The position numbers and the translations under genes are program-made. Shown here piece after piece: positions 28,845-38,977 of a DNA stretch of 49,420 bases (the first letter of the stretch is position 1; every line of letters starts with the position of its first letter). Under the pieces are notes generated by a model. It was not told the origin of the DNA. It searched no databases and worked only from the letters and a program-made list of their open reading frames with translations. The stretch comes from an uncultured Pseudomonadota bacterium (GTDB lineage Bacteria > Pseudomonadota > Alphaproteobacteria > RUG11792), in assembly GCA_902772645.1 (NCBI GenBank), contig CACYBM010000020.1, forward strand, positions 1 to 49,420, read 5' to 3'.

Positions 28845-30092
28845 ATGTTAAGAATATCAAACAAAATCTTATATTTAATTTTATTAAATATTTATATATT
28901 TAATAATCCATCTCATGCTTCATTCATGTCATTTTTAAAGAATATATTTTCAAGTAATAAAAATACAAATGATGAACAAGTTCTTAGTAAAGACAATAAA
29001 CCAGTGGAACTTAAAATTCCTGTTAGTTCTTATGTATTAAAGCAAATAAAGGAAATAAATAATTTAGACATTAATAATAAAAACAATAGTATAATAAAAG
29101 ACGATAATTTCGAAACAATACAAACACAACAGCAGCAAATACTTGGAGTATTAGATGATTATCATTATAATAAAGAAGCATTTAATAAATGTATAATTAA
29201 TGTAAAACAAGTAATAGCAACAATAGACTGCTATAATGTTTTGTTTAGACAAAAAAGTGATTTTATTAAATTAATAATAGAATTAAATGATGTACTTGAT
29301 AAACCATATCAGACAGCTCTAAGTAATTTAGAAGAAATGTTTAATAAAATATTAGACATAATTAATTTAATGAAAGTTGTATTTAAAGATACAAATGGAT
29401 TAATCAATAAACTATTATTATTAGATAATACTGTTGGTTTAAATGAAAATGAAATAAAAGATATATTCAACAAATATATTCATCAATTAGATATATTATT
29501 AGATAAGAATACAAAAGAGTATTATGATAAAATTTTCTCAGAAGTGAATGTTAAAATACGAAATAAGAATTCAATATTACCTAGTCAATTATCTTATATA
29601 TTATTTTATAGTATTAGGAATGAATTATTTAATAAAAACAATGAATTGTATGAATCTTATATAGTTTTTAAAAATAAAATAACTCTTATAACTCAAAAAC
29701 TAATCCAAATAAATGACAACATAAACGATAATGCTCAGTTGTCAGAAACTAGTAATAGTATAGATAGTAAAATTAATAATGAAAAAATTATTACTGAATT
29801 AATTAATAGTTATATGAAAGAGCAAAATAGAAGAAATAGTGATGTCATCGATGAAATAGATAGAATAAGAAATGTTGTTAATAATCTTATAGATTATTTA
29901 GATGTGTTTAAAGATTATATTCCAGATGAAAAAATACTCTCTGCAATTGAACAATCTAAAGAGTCAGAAAAGAAAAATAAAGAAAATATTAAAAAGACTG
30001 AAAAAATAAAAGATAATAAAGATGTGAATACAAAAGATGGTAAAGATAATAAAAGTGAGAAAAAAGAAAATACAAAACAAGTACAAAAGTGA
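28845..30092 (+). CDS. Secreted helical protein with Lys-rich tail
   Basis: The 415-residue product has a signal peptide (ILYLILLNIYIF, then an Ala-containing site near SHA). The mature part is almost wholly helical, with heptad-like Leu/Ile spacing (about 90-350). A highly charged Lys/Glu/Asp/Asn tail of about 45 residues ends it. No catalytic motif or family is recognised. It resembles secreted coiled-coil proteins of intracellular bacteria. It is the first of two exported-protein genes on the plus strand; the next begins about 230 bases on. The 470-base gap before it (28373-28844) holds no gene, only a short frame near 28531 that looks like a signal peptide interrupted at a T8 run. Confidence 0.65.
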   Translation: MLRISNKILYLILLNIYIFNNPSHASFMSFLKNIFSSNKNTNDEQVLSKDNKPVELKIPVSSYVLKQIKEINNLDINNKNNSIIKDDNFETIQTQQQQILGVLDDYHYNKEAFNKCIINVKQVIATIDCYNVLFRQKSDFIKLIIELNDVLDKPYQTALSNLEEMFNKILDIINLMKVVFKDTNGLINKLLLLDNTVGLNENEIKDIFNKYIHQLDILLDKNTKEYYDKIFSEVNVKIRNKNSILPSQLSYILFYSIRNELFNKNNELYESYIVFKNKITLITQKLIQINDNINDNAQLSETSNSIDSKINNEKIITELINSYMKEQNRRNSDVIDEIDRIRNVVNNLIDYLDVFKDYIPDEKILSAIEQSKESEKKNKENIKKTEKIKDNKDVNTKDGKDNKSEKKENTKQVQK

Positions 30093-30323
30093 TAATTGCC
30101 ATTAATCAAGTAATTATAAAGTAAGTGATATTAAAAAATATAGGAAAAAACATTATATCTATTTATAATAAAATAATTATCAAATAATTTTAAATAAAGA
30201 TATGTTGCTGTTTTGTAAAATATTATTTAATAAAAAATTAACATAATTTTATTATTATTAAAAATAATTGTATAACTAAATCATATAAAATTGTTTTTAA
30301 AATATATTAGGTATGCATATATC

Positions 30324-32213
30324 ATGTTTTACTTGCATTATTTGAAAAATATACAATATAAATACTGTATTATATTGATAATATTATATTCATTATCTGA
30401 TTGTTCATATTCAGATGGTAATGTGAAAATATCATGTTCATGTGATAAAAATAAACCAATAAACAACAATCAATCACATGAAACACAGTCAAATACGAAT
30501 AATAATAAAAAAATAAATGGTGGAAATAATAATTCGAATGTTCAATATCAAAACTATCCACAAAACCCAAATGGAAATCATAACTTATACAATCAAAATA
30601 ATGGTAATGCAAATAATTATAACAATCAGTATAATTTACAACCTCAATATAACCAAACCAATACTAATTTAAATACAATTCACAATCAATATAGTCAAAA
30701 TACTACTAATGCAAATACAGGTTATAATCAGTATAACCCAAATAATACTAATATCAATAACTCACCGAACAACAATCAGCAAAATAATAATATGTTACAA
30801 CATGCTGTTATAGTGCCAAATAATCATGTAGTAAAGATTCCAATACAAAATCAGTTCTCAGGACCTAATAATATGCAAAATACAATATACAATAATCAAC
30901 AATCAAACTATAATGATTTCATAAGTGCAACAACAAATAATCAAATACCACTCAGACATGTACAAATGAATAATCAATCACTAAATTATAATAATGCTGT
31001 GAGTAATGCATATCCAAATTATAATAATAATATAAGCAATACATTGCAAAATAATCAATATTCAAGTAATAATAACTCACTACAAAACATACAAGCAAGT
31101 AATAATATATATAGTAATATGATTCATACTAATCCAAATATATACTCAAATAATAATCCAAATATACCTGTGAATAATCAATATCTTTTTAATAATATTA
31201 ATCCGAATAGATATTATCTGCAAAATCACGATAATTTACAAAATTATAATAACTTAAACAATGGATCTAAGGTACGATATATAAATATGCATAATTATCA
31301 CAATAACAATCCATTCCAACAACGTAATTATTTTACTAGCTATAACAATTTATCAAATAATAATAGATTAATCAGACCAGTAAACATGAACAATTCCCAA
31401 GATAATTATAATTTATATAATAACAACAACATACCAAATAATATATCATTCCAGAGTACCAATAATATTCAGTATCCACCAGTTAATTTACAGCCTTCGT
31501 CCAACATTGATAATCAAAATTCATCAATGTTTAATAACACTCCATATCAACAAATATTGAATAATAATAGAATTCCACAACTATTTAGTAACATACATAA
31601 CAATCAGTGGAGTAATTCAAATAATTTACAAATGTTGAATCCACGCGATAGTCAGTGGAATCATTCAAATAACTTGCCATTACAAAATCAATCCAATAAC
31701 AATCCAGTTAACTATAATAGTTTTAACAATGTTTCCGTACCATATAGTAACAATGCATATCAGCCAAATATGAACTATGATAATTTGTTTAATAATAATC
31801 CATTTACGCATTATAATAACAATACCAATAATCCAATTGATGTATTTAATGATAATATAACACCAGTTAATACATTTACTAATACAAATAATTATAATGC
31901 ATCACCATTTAATGTATTACCTAATACAAATAATAATACAGTACAATCTCATGTATTGCAGAATATAAATGATAATAACATACCATTAACAAACAAAAAT
32001 TATAATGTAACACCACTTAATTTATTAAGAAATAAAATCAATGATAATATAAATCATGTTACTAGGCTACCAACTACAAGTAACAATCATGTAACACACC
32101 TTAATTTAATACCAAATAAAAACAGTAATGTAACTCATCTTAATTTATTACCAAATATAACTAGAAATAATACTCCACATGTTACTGTATTACCAACAGT
32201 AAATAAACAATAA
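30324..32213 (+). CDS. Large secreted Asn-rich low-complexity protein
   Basis: I take the ATG at 30324 as the start (629 residues); an in-frame TTG at 30291 has no ribosome site. A hydrophobic export segment (CIILIILYSLS) is followed by a CSCDK segment. Nearly 600 residues then consist of Asn, Gln, Tyr, Pro and Ser, with frequent NNxxxYNN spacing. The C-terminal 60 residues carry three diverged units of VTHLNLLPN (near NVTPLNLLRN, HVTHLNLIPN, NVTHLNLLPN), ending with HVTVLPTVNKQ. The frame is open over 1.9 kb despite very low complexity, so selection is maintaining it. Composition is like prion-like or adhesive coat proteins. Function unknown. Confidence 0.7.
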   Translation: MFYLHYLKNIQYKYCIILIILYSLSDCSYSDGNVKISCSCDKNKPINNNQSHETQSNTNNNKKINGGNNNSNVQYQNYPQNPNGNHNLYNQNNGNANNYNNQYNLQPQYNQTNTNLNTIHNQYSQNTTNANTGYNQYNPNNTNINNSPNNNQQNNNMLQHAVIVPNNHVVKIPIQNQFSGPNNMQNTIYNNQQSNYNDFISATTNNQIPLRHVQMNNQSLNYNNAVSNAYPNYNNNISNTLQNNQYSSNNNSLQNIQASNNIYSNMIHTNPNIYSNNNPNIPVNNQYLFNNINPNRYYLQNHDNLQNYNNLNNGSKVRYINMHNYHNNNPFQQRNYFTSYNNLSNNNRLIRPVNMNNSQDNYNLYNNNNIPNNISFQSTNNIQYPPVNLQPSSNIDNQNSSMFNNTPYQQILNNNRIPQLFSNIHNNQWSNSNNLQMLNPRDSQWNHSNNLPLQNQSNNNPVNYNSFNNVSVPYSNNAYQPNMNYDNLFNNNPFTHYNNNTNNPIDVFNDNITPVNTFTNTNNYNASPFNVLPNTNNNTVQSHVLQNINDNNIPLTNKNYNVTPLNLLRNKINDNINHVTRLPTTSNNHVTHLNLIPNKNSNVTHLNLLPNITRNNTPHVTVLPTVNKQ

Positions 32214-32748
32214 ATCAATTATGTTAATAAATAATCATAAAAATAAAAAAATAACATGTAAATTTAAATAATAATAAAACAATATGGAGGAAAACAAATA
32301 ACACCCCAAATATCATGCAATAGATATAAGCTAAATACATTAAATATAATGATATTAATACAATAATATATCAATTGGATTTTTGCTAAAATAAATATTT
32401 ACTAAACACACATGATCAATGCTTACAAGTAGTCTAGATAGACTCAATAATGGAAAATATTAATTTGACATATAAAATTATTAACAATAGTAAAACAGGA
32501 TTATGCTCTACAATCACATACAAATATTACATATACAAAGTATAATAACACAAGAAGATTTTAATAATAATGTATGTATAGTACATTTATTCTATAAGAT
32601 AACCATAGTATAACATTATATAATATATGGAAAGATTATTAAAAATTTGATGTTATAGTATCTTAAATTTAGCTTATAATATCAGAAAATTTATTGTAAT
32701 TATCATATACTATTATCAAAGACCAATGAATTCATTACATGCTTATAG

Positions 32749-34890
32749 ATGTTAACTTATGAAGATCTTATAAATGAAATGAAGAAGTTTACATCAGTAA
32801 TTAATGAAGAATTCATAAAAAATGCTTATATATTTGCATTAGATAAACATGGGACACAGATAAGAGAATCCGGAGCAATATTCTTTTCGCATCCACTGGA
32901 AGTAGCTCAAATACTAATAGATTTGCAGATGGATCAAGTAACAGTAGCATCAGGATTATTACATGATACAGTAGAAGATACTGATGCTACTATATCTGAA
33001 ATAAAAGAGAAATTTGGTGAAGAAGTATCAAATATAGTTGATGGAGTTACTAAATTATCTAAAATAGAAACTATTAATTTAAAAAATAAACAATGTGAAA
33101 ACTATAAAAAATTACTAATGTCAGCAGCACGTGACATAAGAGTTTTAATAATAAAGTTAGCTGATAGATTACATAATATGCGAACATTAAGGTTTAAAAA
33201 GAAGAAAAAGAAGAGAATGGAAATAGCTAAAGAGACACTATCAATATACGCACCATTAGCAGATAGAATAGGATTGAACAAGCTTAAGGACGAGTTACAA
33301 GACATAGCTTTCTATGAACTATATCCTAATTTATATAATTCTATTAGAAATCAATTAAAAGAATTATTTACATCATCTGAAGAATTAATAAGTATAATAA
33401 AAGAAAAACTTGAATCAGTTATAAATGCAGAATTAGATATTGATTATACAATTACAGGTAGGCTAAAATCTCCTTATTCTATTTGGAATAAAATGAATGT
33501 AAGAACCATATCATTTGATCAATTATCAGATATAATAGCATTTAGAATAATAGTTGATGATACTGATCAATGTTATAAAATATTACAACTAATACATAAG
33601 AATTATTCAGCAATACCAGGTAGGTTTAGGGATTATATTAGTGCTCCCAAGAATAATCAATATCAATCTTTACATACTTGTATTATTGGCCCATTGAATA
33701 AAAGGATAGAAATACAAATAAGAACACATGAAATGCATAATGTGGCTGAGTATGGTATAGCTGCTCACTGGGAATATAAGGAAGGTAGTGCTGGTCCTAA
33801 AGGCAATAAAGACTACCAGTGGTTAAAAAATATGGTAAAGATATTCGAAGAGACATCAAATATGGATGATTTTGTAAAGTATGCTACTACTGAAATATCT
33901 CCAGAGGCAGTATTTGGTATTACTCCAAAGGGTGAGTTAATACAACTACCACTTGGTTCATCAGTACTTGATTTTGCTTATGCTATACATACATATGTTG
34001 GTGACCATGCAGTAAAGGCAATAGTAAATAAACAGGAAGTACCTGTCAGCACTATATTTGATAATGGAAGTCAAATAGAAATAATTACAGATAAAAGGAG
34101 TTATCCAGATAGTATATGGCTAACATTTGTTAAGACAATTAAAGCAAAAACAGCCATTAGGAAAGCAGTTACTAATCTAGAAATGGATAAGAATTTATTG
34201 GCTGGTAAAAATGATTTAGAACAATTATTTAGAACCAATAACATAATACTTCAAGAGAAGGAAACAAATAAATTATTGAAATTACTTAAATTGCAGACAA
34301 TTAATCAACTATACTTAGCATTAGGAAATAAAGCATTATTATTACCTGAAATAGTAGATAAATACAATAGTATAGGAGATAAAAAATTAAGTATAGATAT
34401 TAGTAATAAGGATGGATTACTTAATGGCAAGATTGAAGAAACAATACTGGGATTACCTAAAGATGTAAAGGTTCTACCTACTAATTGTTGCTCTCCAGTA
34501 CCAGGAGATAAAATATTTGGTATATGGTATTATAAGAACAGTAATAGTATAGAAATACATAATGAAGATTGTTTAGAATTTGGTATAAAATCAAATAATA
34601 TCGATACTAAAACTTTAGATTTATACTGGGATGGTAAATTTAATTTCTGTTGTAAGCAATACATAAGTAAACTATTAATATCTATACGTAAATCAAACGA
34701 CATCTTGCAAAAGATATCCAATATATTAAAAGAAAAACAAACTACAATAATAAATGCAAAAACAAATGATACATTAAATAATCTAAGTGAAGTATACATA
34801 GAGTTTTACGTAGATACTATTTCAAAATTGAATATTATTATTAATGCACTATTGGAACAAGATTTTATAGTATCAATAAAACGTATGTAG
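32749..34890 (+). CDS. spoT: Bifunctional (p)ppGpp synthetase/hydrolase, RelA/SpoT type
   Basis: The 713-residue protein has an HD hydrolase domain (about 25-175) with intact SHPLEVAQIL and LLHDTVEDT (His72-Asp73). A synthetase domain (about 220-345) follows, with GRLKSPYSIWNKM, DIIAFRII, FRDYISAPKNNQYQSLHT and EIQIRTHEMHNVAEYGIAAHW. The TGS domain (about 385-445: VFGITPKGELIQLP) and a C-terminal ACT domain (about 640-713) complete it. Both activities look intact, so this single protein should make and remove the alarmone. The 535 bases before it (32214-32748) hold no gene I can support. Confidence 0.95.
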   Translation: MLTYEDLINEMKKFTSVINEEFIKNAYIFALDKHGTQIRESGAIFFSHPLEVAQILIDLQMDQVTVASGLLHDTVEDTDATISEIKEKFGEEVSNIVDGVTKLSKIETINLKNKQCENYKKLLMSAARDIRVLIIKLADRLHNMRTLRFKKKKKKRMEIAKETLSIYAPLADRIGLNKLKDELQDIAFYELYPNLYNSIRNQLKELFTSSEELISIIKEKLESVINAELDIDYTITGRLKSPYSIWNKMNVRTISFDQLSDIIAFRIIVDDTDQCYKILQLIHKNYSAIPGRFRDYISAPKNNQYQSLHTCIIGPLNKRIEIQIRTHEMHNVAEYGIAAHWEYKEGSAGPKGNKDYQWLKNMVKIFEETSNMDDFVKYATTEISPEAVFGITPKGELIQLPLGSSVLDFAYAIHTYVGDHAVKAIVNKQEVPVSTIFDNGSQIEIITDKRSYPDSIWLTFVKTIKAKTAIRKAVTNLEMDKNLLAGKNDLEQLFRTNNIILQEKETNKLLKLLKLQTINQLYLALGNKALLLPEIVDKYNSIGDKKLSIDISNKDGLLNGKIEETILGLPKDVKVLPTNCCSPVPGDKIFGIWYYKNSNSIEIHNEDCLEFGIKSNNIDTKTLDLYWDGKFNFCCKQYISKLLISIRKSNDILQKISNILKEKQTTIINAKTNDTLNNLSEVYIEFYVDTISKLNIIINALLEQDFIVSIKRM

Positions 34891-35119
34891 TTGAAATCAA
34901 GTGTTTATAGATGCAATATTATTATATTGAATTATGATATTAATTGCCGATTCTTTAATATACAATTCCTTTTATTAGATGTTATTTTACTAGATATAAC
35001 CTATATTAAGTACTGTGATGTTAATAAAATAATTATAAATGGATCTAATACATTGTCTATATTCTATATTAATTACAGTATTAATAATTGATGTAAATTT
35101 TATATGTACAAAGTAAGTG

Positions 35120-35158
35120 AGATTTCAAGATATTACTAAAGTAGTATCAGAGAAATCT
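35120..35158 (+). terminator. Two-part hairpin after relA/spoT
   Basis: AGATTTC (35120-35126) pairs with GAAATCT (35152-35158). Inside it GATATTAC pairs with GTAGTATC over eight positions around a TAAA loop. T-rich sequence follows. It lies 230 bases after the stop codon, so it may be a terminator or a free-standing structured element. Confidence 0.45.
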
Positions 35159-35309
35159 TTGTTATAATTTTTATTATTAATAATTATTCTGATATAAATT
35201 TGTTTTAGTATATGTACAGTATGTTAAATTATATAGTGATAATAAAACAAATTTAAATGAATGTATTATTGTATTTATCTATTATATAAATACACTAATA
35301 TTACTAATA

Positions 35310-35660
35310 TCCGTCAATACAATTTAACAAAATATTAAACAATCAATTAAAAACGAGATAGAACATAACAGAGATGAATTAAGAAAAATGTAAACAATCA
35401 TAACAATATTAAGTAAAGCTAACAACAATAAAAATAAATTATTACATTGTAATAATATAATATTGAAAAATAGTGTATGAAATAATAATGCGCATAATAA
35501 TAACAATATTGGAATTAATAATTCTATAATGTTAAATGAAAAAGATCTAACATAGAGAAAAACTATATTATAGCTAGCAATGCTGGCCAATCAAGCAATT
35601 TTCCAGGATCTGTTAGCTTATCGAATACTGATAGGAATCAATAATAATTTGTTGAAAGGT
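35310..35660 (+). pseudogene. Decayed Asn-rich gene remnant
   Basis: One plus-strand frame reads as protein with interspersed stops: IKNEIEHNRDELRKM stop TIITILSKANNNKNKLLHCNN, then NNNAHNNNNIGINNSIMLNE. It continues past two TAG codons to an end near 35660. Stops are TAA, TGA and TAG, as expected from C-to-T decay of Gln and Arg codons. The minus-strand 88-residue hydrophobic frame over it is a mirror effect of Asn codons. No family. From 35661 to 36126 I see only the upstream region of trxB. Confidence 0.35.
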
Positions 35661-36126
35661 GCCAAATAAGTTTAAACAACTGTAACTATAAGTATTTCGA
35701 ACAAATTGACAAAGATATTATAGTACCGATATTAAAAAACTGTATTAATTGTTATAATATAATATTATTTGATATAATAGCAGAAATAGCAATAATTGAT
35801 TACTATTCTGTAATAGTATTAGTATAATTAACACACAGTTGCAATATTGATATAATATTAAACATTATAACAAATTTTAATATTTGGTAATCATAAAAAG
35901 CTGTATTTGTGTTATGTGTATTTTTACACAAAACAATACCATATATTACCATATATTATGTTAATAACATTAGTATATTGTATTAATTTGTATTAAATCA
36001 TATCATGTGGTGTACTTAGTATATTAATACATAAACGTGCATTTATATATTAAATATATTAATAAGTTGATTACTATCACATAGTAATGTTATCATCATT
36101 ATCATAAGAGTATTGTTATTTTACTG

Positions 36127-37062
36127 ATGCTTACTGTAAGGGATTCAATTATTATAGGTTCTGGACCAGCTGGATTAACTGCAGCTATATACTTGGCTAG
36201 GGCAATGATAGATACTGTGGTTTTTATGGGGCCTAATATCGGTGGACAACTAATAACAAGTCCTCTTGTAGAAAATTATCCAGGTACTAAATCAATTTTG
36301 GGATGTGATTTGATGTGTAATATTATATCTCAAGTACAGGATAATAATGTGGAACTAATATATGAATCAGTTTCAAGTATAACTTTGAATAATGCAACTG
36401 AAAGTCAAAATAAAACTTTTACTGTAAATTATAGTAATAATGAACAAATAATAACTAAAACTATATTAATAGCTACAGGAGCTTCTCATAATAAGCTTAA
36501 CATACCAGGAGAGGCAAAGTTTGCTGGCAAAGGAGTATCATGGTGTGCTACATGTGATGGTCCATTGTATAAACGAAAAAGAGTGGCAGTAATCGGTGGT
36601 GGAAATACTGCAGTAATTGAGGCCTTATTCTTATCTAATATTGCATCTGAAGTATTATTAATACATCGCAGGGATAAAATGAGAGCAGATGCTAGCGATA
36701 TTGCAAAATTAAATGATAAAACAAATGTGAAATACATTGCTAATAATACAGTTATAAGTATAAATGGTGATAGTAATATTAAGTCTGTAAAATTACTTAA
36801 TTTATTAGATAACAGTACTACTGACATACAAGTAGATGCAGTATTTATAGCTGTTGGTACTAAACCATCTTCTGAATTAGTAAAAGATATTGTAGAAACC
36901 GATGAATTAGGTTATATAATAGCTAATAATACAAGAACAGTATGTGATGGTGTATTTGCAGCTGGTGATGTAGTAAGCGGATCATTAAAACAAGCAATAT
37001 ATGCAGCAGGACAAGGAGCGCTAGCAGCTGTTAGTATGCAACAATACTTAGGCAAAAGATGA
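36127..37062 (+). CDS. trxB: Thioredoxin-disulfide reductase
   Basis: A cytoplasmic FAD/NADPH enzyme that reduces thioredoxin (trxA at 11 kb). The FAD motif GSGPAGLTAAIYLARA, the redox pair in WCATCDG (Cys140, Cys143), the NADPH motif GGGNTAVIEALFLS, and the C-terminal VFAAGDVVSGSLKQAIYAAGQG are all intact; 311 residues is normal. Its TGA stop overlaps the prfB start by four bases (ATGA). Confidence 0.97.
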   Translation: MLTVRDSIIIGSGPAGLTAAIYLARAMIDTVVFMGPNIGGQLITSPLVENYPGTKSILGCDLMCNIISQVQDNNVELIYESVSSITLNNATESQNKTFTVNYSNNEQIITKTILIATGASHNKLNIPGEAKFAGKGVSWCATCDGPLYKRKRVAVIGGGNTAVIEALFLSNIASEVLLIHRRDKMRADASDIAKLNDKTNVKYIANNTVISINGDSNIKSVKLLNLLDNSTTDIQVDAVFIAVGTKPSSELVKDIVETDELGYIIANNTRTVCDGVFAAGDVVSGSLKQAIYAAGQGALAAVSMQQYLGKR

Positions 37063-38153
37063 TTAATAATATACAGGATACAAAAAATATAAATGCTATA
37101 AGGAATGCTATAGCATTAATAAAAAATTTCGTTGATTATAATACTGCTTTAATAAAACTAAATGAATGTAATAAAAAAGCAAGTGATAATAATTTATGGG
37201 ATGATGTTGATTATGCTGCTAGTATTTTAAAAGAAAAAGATAGATTAGAGACAATAATCAATCCTATAAATGGAATTGAAACTAAATTAAATGACATCAT
37301 AGAATTATTTGAACTCGCTGAATCAGAAAATGATACTGATTTATTGCAAACATTATCTGATAATTTAAATACATTAAAAGAAGAAACAAATACTTTACAA
37401 TTAGAAACATTATTGAGTAGTAAGAATGATTTACTTAATTGTTTTTTAGAAATAAATGCAGGAGCTGGTGGAACTGAAGCTCAAGATTGGGCTGAGATGC
37501 TAGCAAGAATGTACTCAAGGTGGGCTGATTCTAGAAAATATAAAATAGAAATAACAGATCAAAATATAGGTGAAGAAGCTGGAGTTAAATCGATAGTATT
37601 ACACATTGTTGGTAATAAGGCTTATGGATGGCTCAAAAAGGAAAGTGGTATACACAGATTAGTTAGGATATCACCATTTGATTCTAATGCAAGAAGACAT
37701 ACTAGTTTTGCATCAGTATTAGTTACTCCAGAAATAGATAATACTATAGAAATAGAAATAAATGACGTTGATTTAAGAATAGATGTATACAGAGCGTCTG
37801 GTGCGGGTGGTCAACATGTTAATAAGACAGAAAGTGCTGTGAGAATTACACATATTCCTACTGGTATAGTAACGTCCTCTCAAATAGATAGATCTCAGCA
37901 CAGAAATAAGGAGATAGCAATGCAGATGCTTAGAGCTAAATTATATGCTAAGAAATTACAAGAGCAACAAGTAGAGGCAAATGCTTCTATTAATAAAACT
38001 GATATATCATGGGGTAATCAAATAAGATCGTATGTATTACAACCATATCAAATGGTAAAAGATCTTAGAACAGGAGTAGAAAATACTAACGCCGTAGCAG
38101 TACTTGATGGAGATATCAATAAATTTTTGGAAGCTGCTATTGCTAAAATATAA
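37059..38153 (+). CDS. prfB: Peptide chain release factor 2
   Basis: RF2 ends translation at UAA and UGA. The anticodon-like tripeptide SPF is at 205-207 and the catalytic GGQ at 250-252 (SGAGGQHVNKTESAV). The 364-residue frame is continuous from the ATG, with no internal in-frame TGA at the usual frameshift position near codon 25, so the autoregulatory +1 frameshift of E. coli RF2 is absent. The four-base overlap with trxB suggests coupled translation. An intact RF2 argues against UGA being reassigned to Trp here. Confidence 0.96.
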   Translation: MINNIQDTKNINAIRNAIALIKNFVDYNTALIKLNECNKKASDNNLWDDVDYAASILKEKDRLETIINPINGIETKLNDIIELFELAESENDTDLLQTLSDNLNTLKEETNTLQLETLLSSKNDLLNCFLEINAGAGGTEAQDWAEMLARMYSRWADSRKYKIEITDQNIGEEAGVKSIVLHIVGNKAYGWLKKESGIHRLVRISPFDSNARRHTSFASVLVTPEIDNTIEIEINDVDLRIDVYRASGAGGQHVNKTESAVRITHIPTGIVTSSQIDRSQHRNKEIAMQMLRAKLYAKKLQEQQVEANASINKTDISWGNQIRSYVLQPYQMVKDLRTGVENTNAVAVLDGDINKFLEAAIAKI

Positions 38154-38347
38154 TATAAAATAGCGTATAATTAAACGTTGCATCTTATTAAAATAAGTAG
38201 ATAATATAGAAGGTAAAAACATACTTAATATTATTTAATAAATATACTTCTTTTTCACAAATTCAAATTATAAAACATGTGTTGACTGGTACCTGATAGT
38301 TTGTTACACTGAAGTTGTCATTTTAATAAAATTAAGTTAATTTACAA

Positions 38348-38860
38348 ATGAAAATTATTTTAAAGTGTGTAACAGTATTTCAAATGATAGTATTATGTAA
38401 TACAATCTCAATTGCAACTGCATCAAATCAAGATTTTGATAAAAGTAATGCAAAAGTAATAGCAGAATTAATAGATGACCATAACAGGTTAGTAAACTAT
38501 CCTGATTTTATAAAGGAGGAATATACGAAAAAAAGAAAAGTACAAAAAGGTGCAGTAGAATCTACCATTAAAATCTTAAGAGCAAAAGTTAATAGATGGT
38601 ACACAATAATACCAGGAAATTATAGAGTTTGTTATAAGCAAGATACTGAAGAATATAATAATAGTGATAATAAAATTAGTAATTATCATATTACAATGAC
38701 TAATAAAGGCAATAATAGTAACAATATAATTAATAATGATTTACCAAAAGAATATAATGTTATTAATGATAATAGTATGAATAGTACAACCGATACATCA
38801 GGGACATTCAGTAATAGTAATACATATCATAGAAATAAAACAAAATGTATTATTTTTTAA
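38348..38860 (+). CDS. Small secreted protein ending in a CaaX-like box
   Basis: The 170-residue product has a signal peptide (VTVFQMIVLCNTISIATA), a charged helical part (about 28-95, including KRKVQKG and RAKVNRWY), and a Ser/Asn-rich flexible linker of about 65 residues. The end is HRNKTKCIIF. Cys, two aliphatic residues and a terminal Phe form a canonical eukaryotic CaaX box, with Phe favouring geranylgeranyl transfer. Lysines precede it, as in Ras-like proteins. Bacteria lack this modification, but some bacterial effectors borrow it from the host. Export is by Sec signal; how it would cross the outer membrane is not shown. No other family recognised. Confidence 0.65.
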   Translation: MKIILKCVTVFQMIVLCNTISIATASNQDFDKSNAKVIAELIDDHNRLVNYPDFIKEEYTKKRKVQKGAVESTIKILRAKVNRWYTIIPGNYRVCYKQDTEEYNNSDNKISNYHITMTNKGNNSNNIINNDLPKEYNVINDNSMNSTTDTSGTFSNSNTYHRNKTKCIIF

Positions 38861-38977
38861 TCAAACTAAACATAATATTTTATAAAACATAATAGAAAAG
38901 TTATATTAATATATAAAATGTAATATAATAAAAATTTTGGTAAAATTAAATAAGTTGTTTTATAAATTTTATGTAAA

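Noticed and set aside
34891-35091. 66-codon open frame directly after the relA/spoT stop, in the same frame
   Set aside because: It starts with TTG right after a TAG, has no ribosome site, and relA/spoT is already full length; composition is that of A+T-rich intergenic DNA.
35324-35590. Minus-strand 88-residue very hydrophobic frame
   Set aside because: It is the mirror image of Asn/Ile-rich plus-strand coding remnants, a common artefact at AAT-rich sites.
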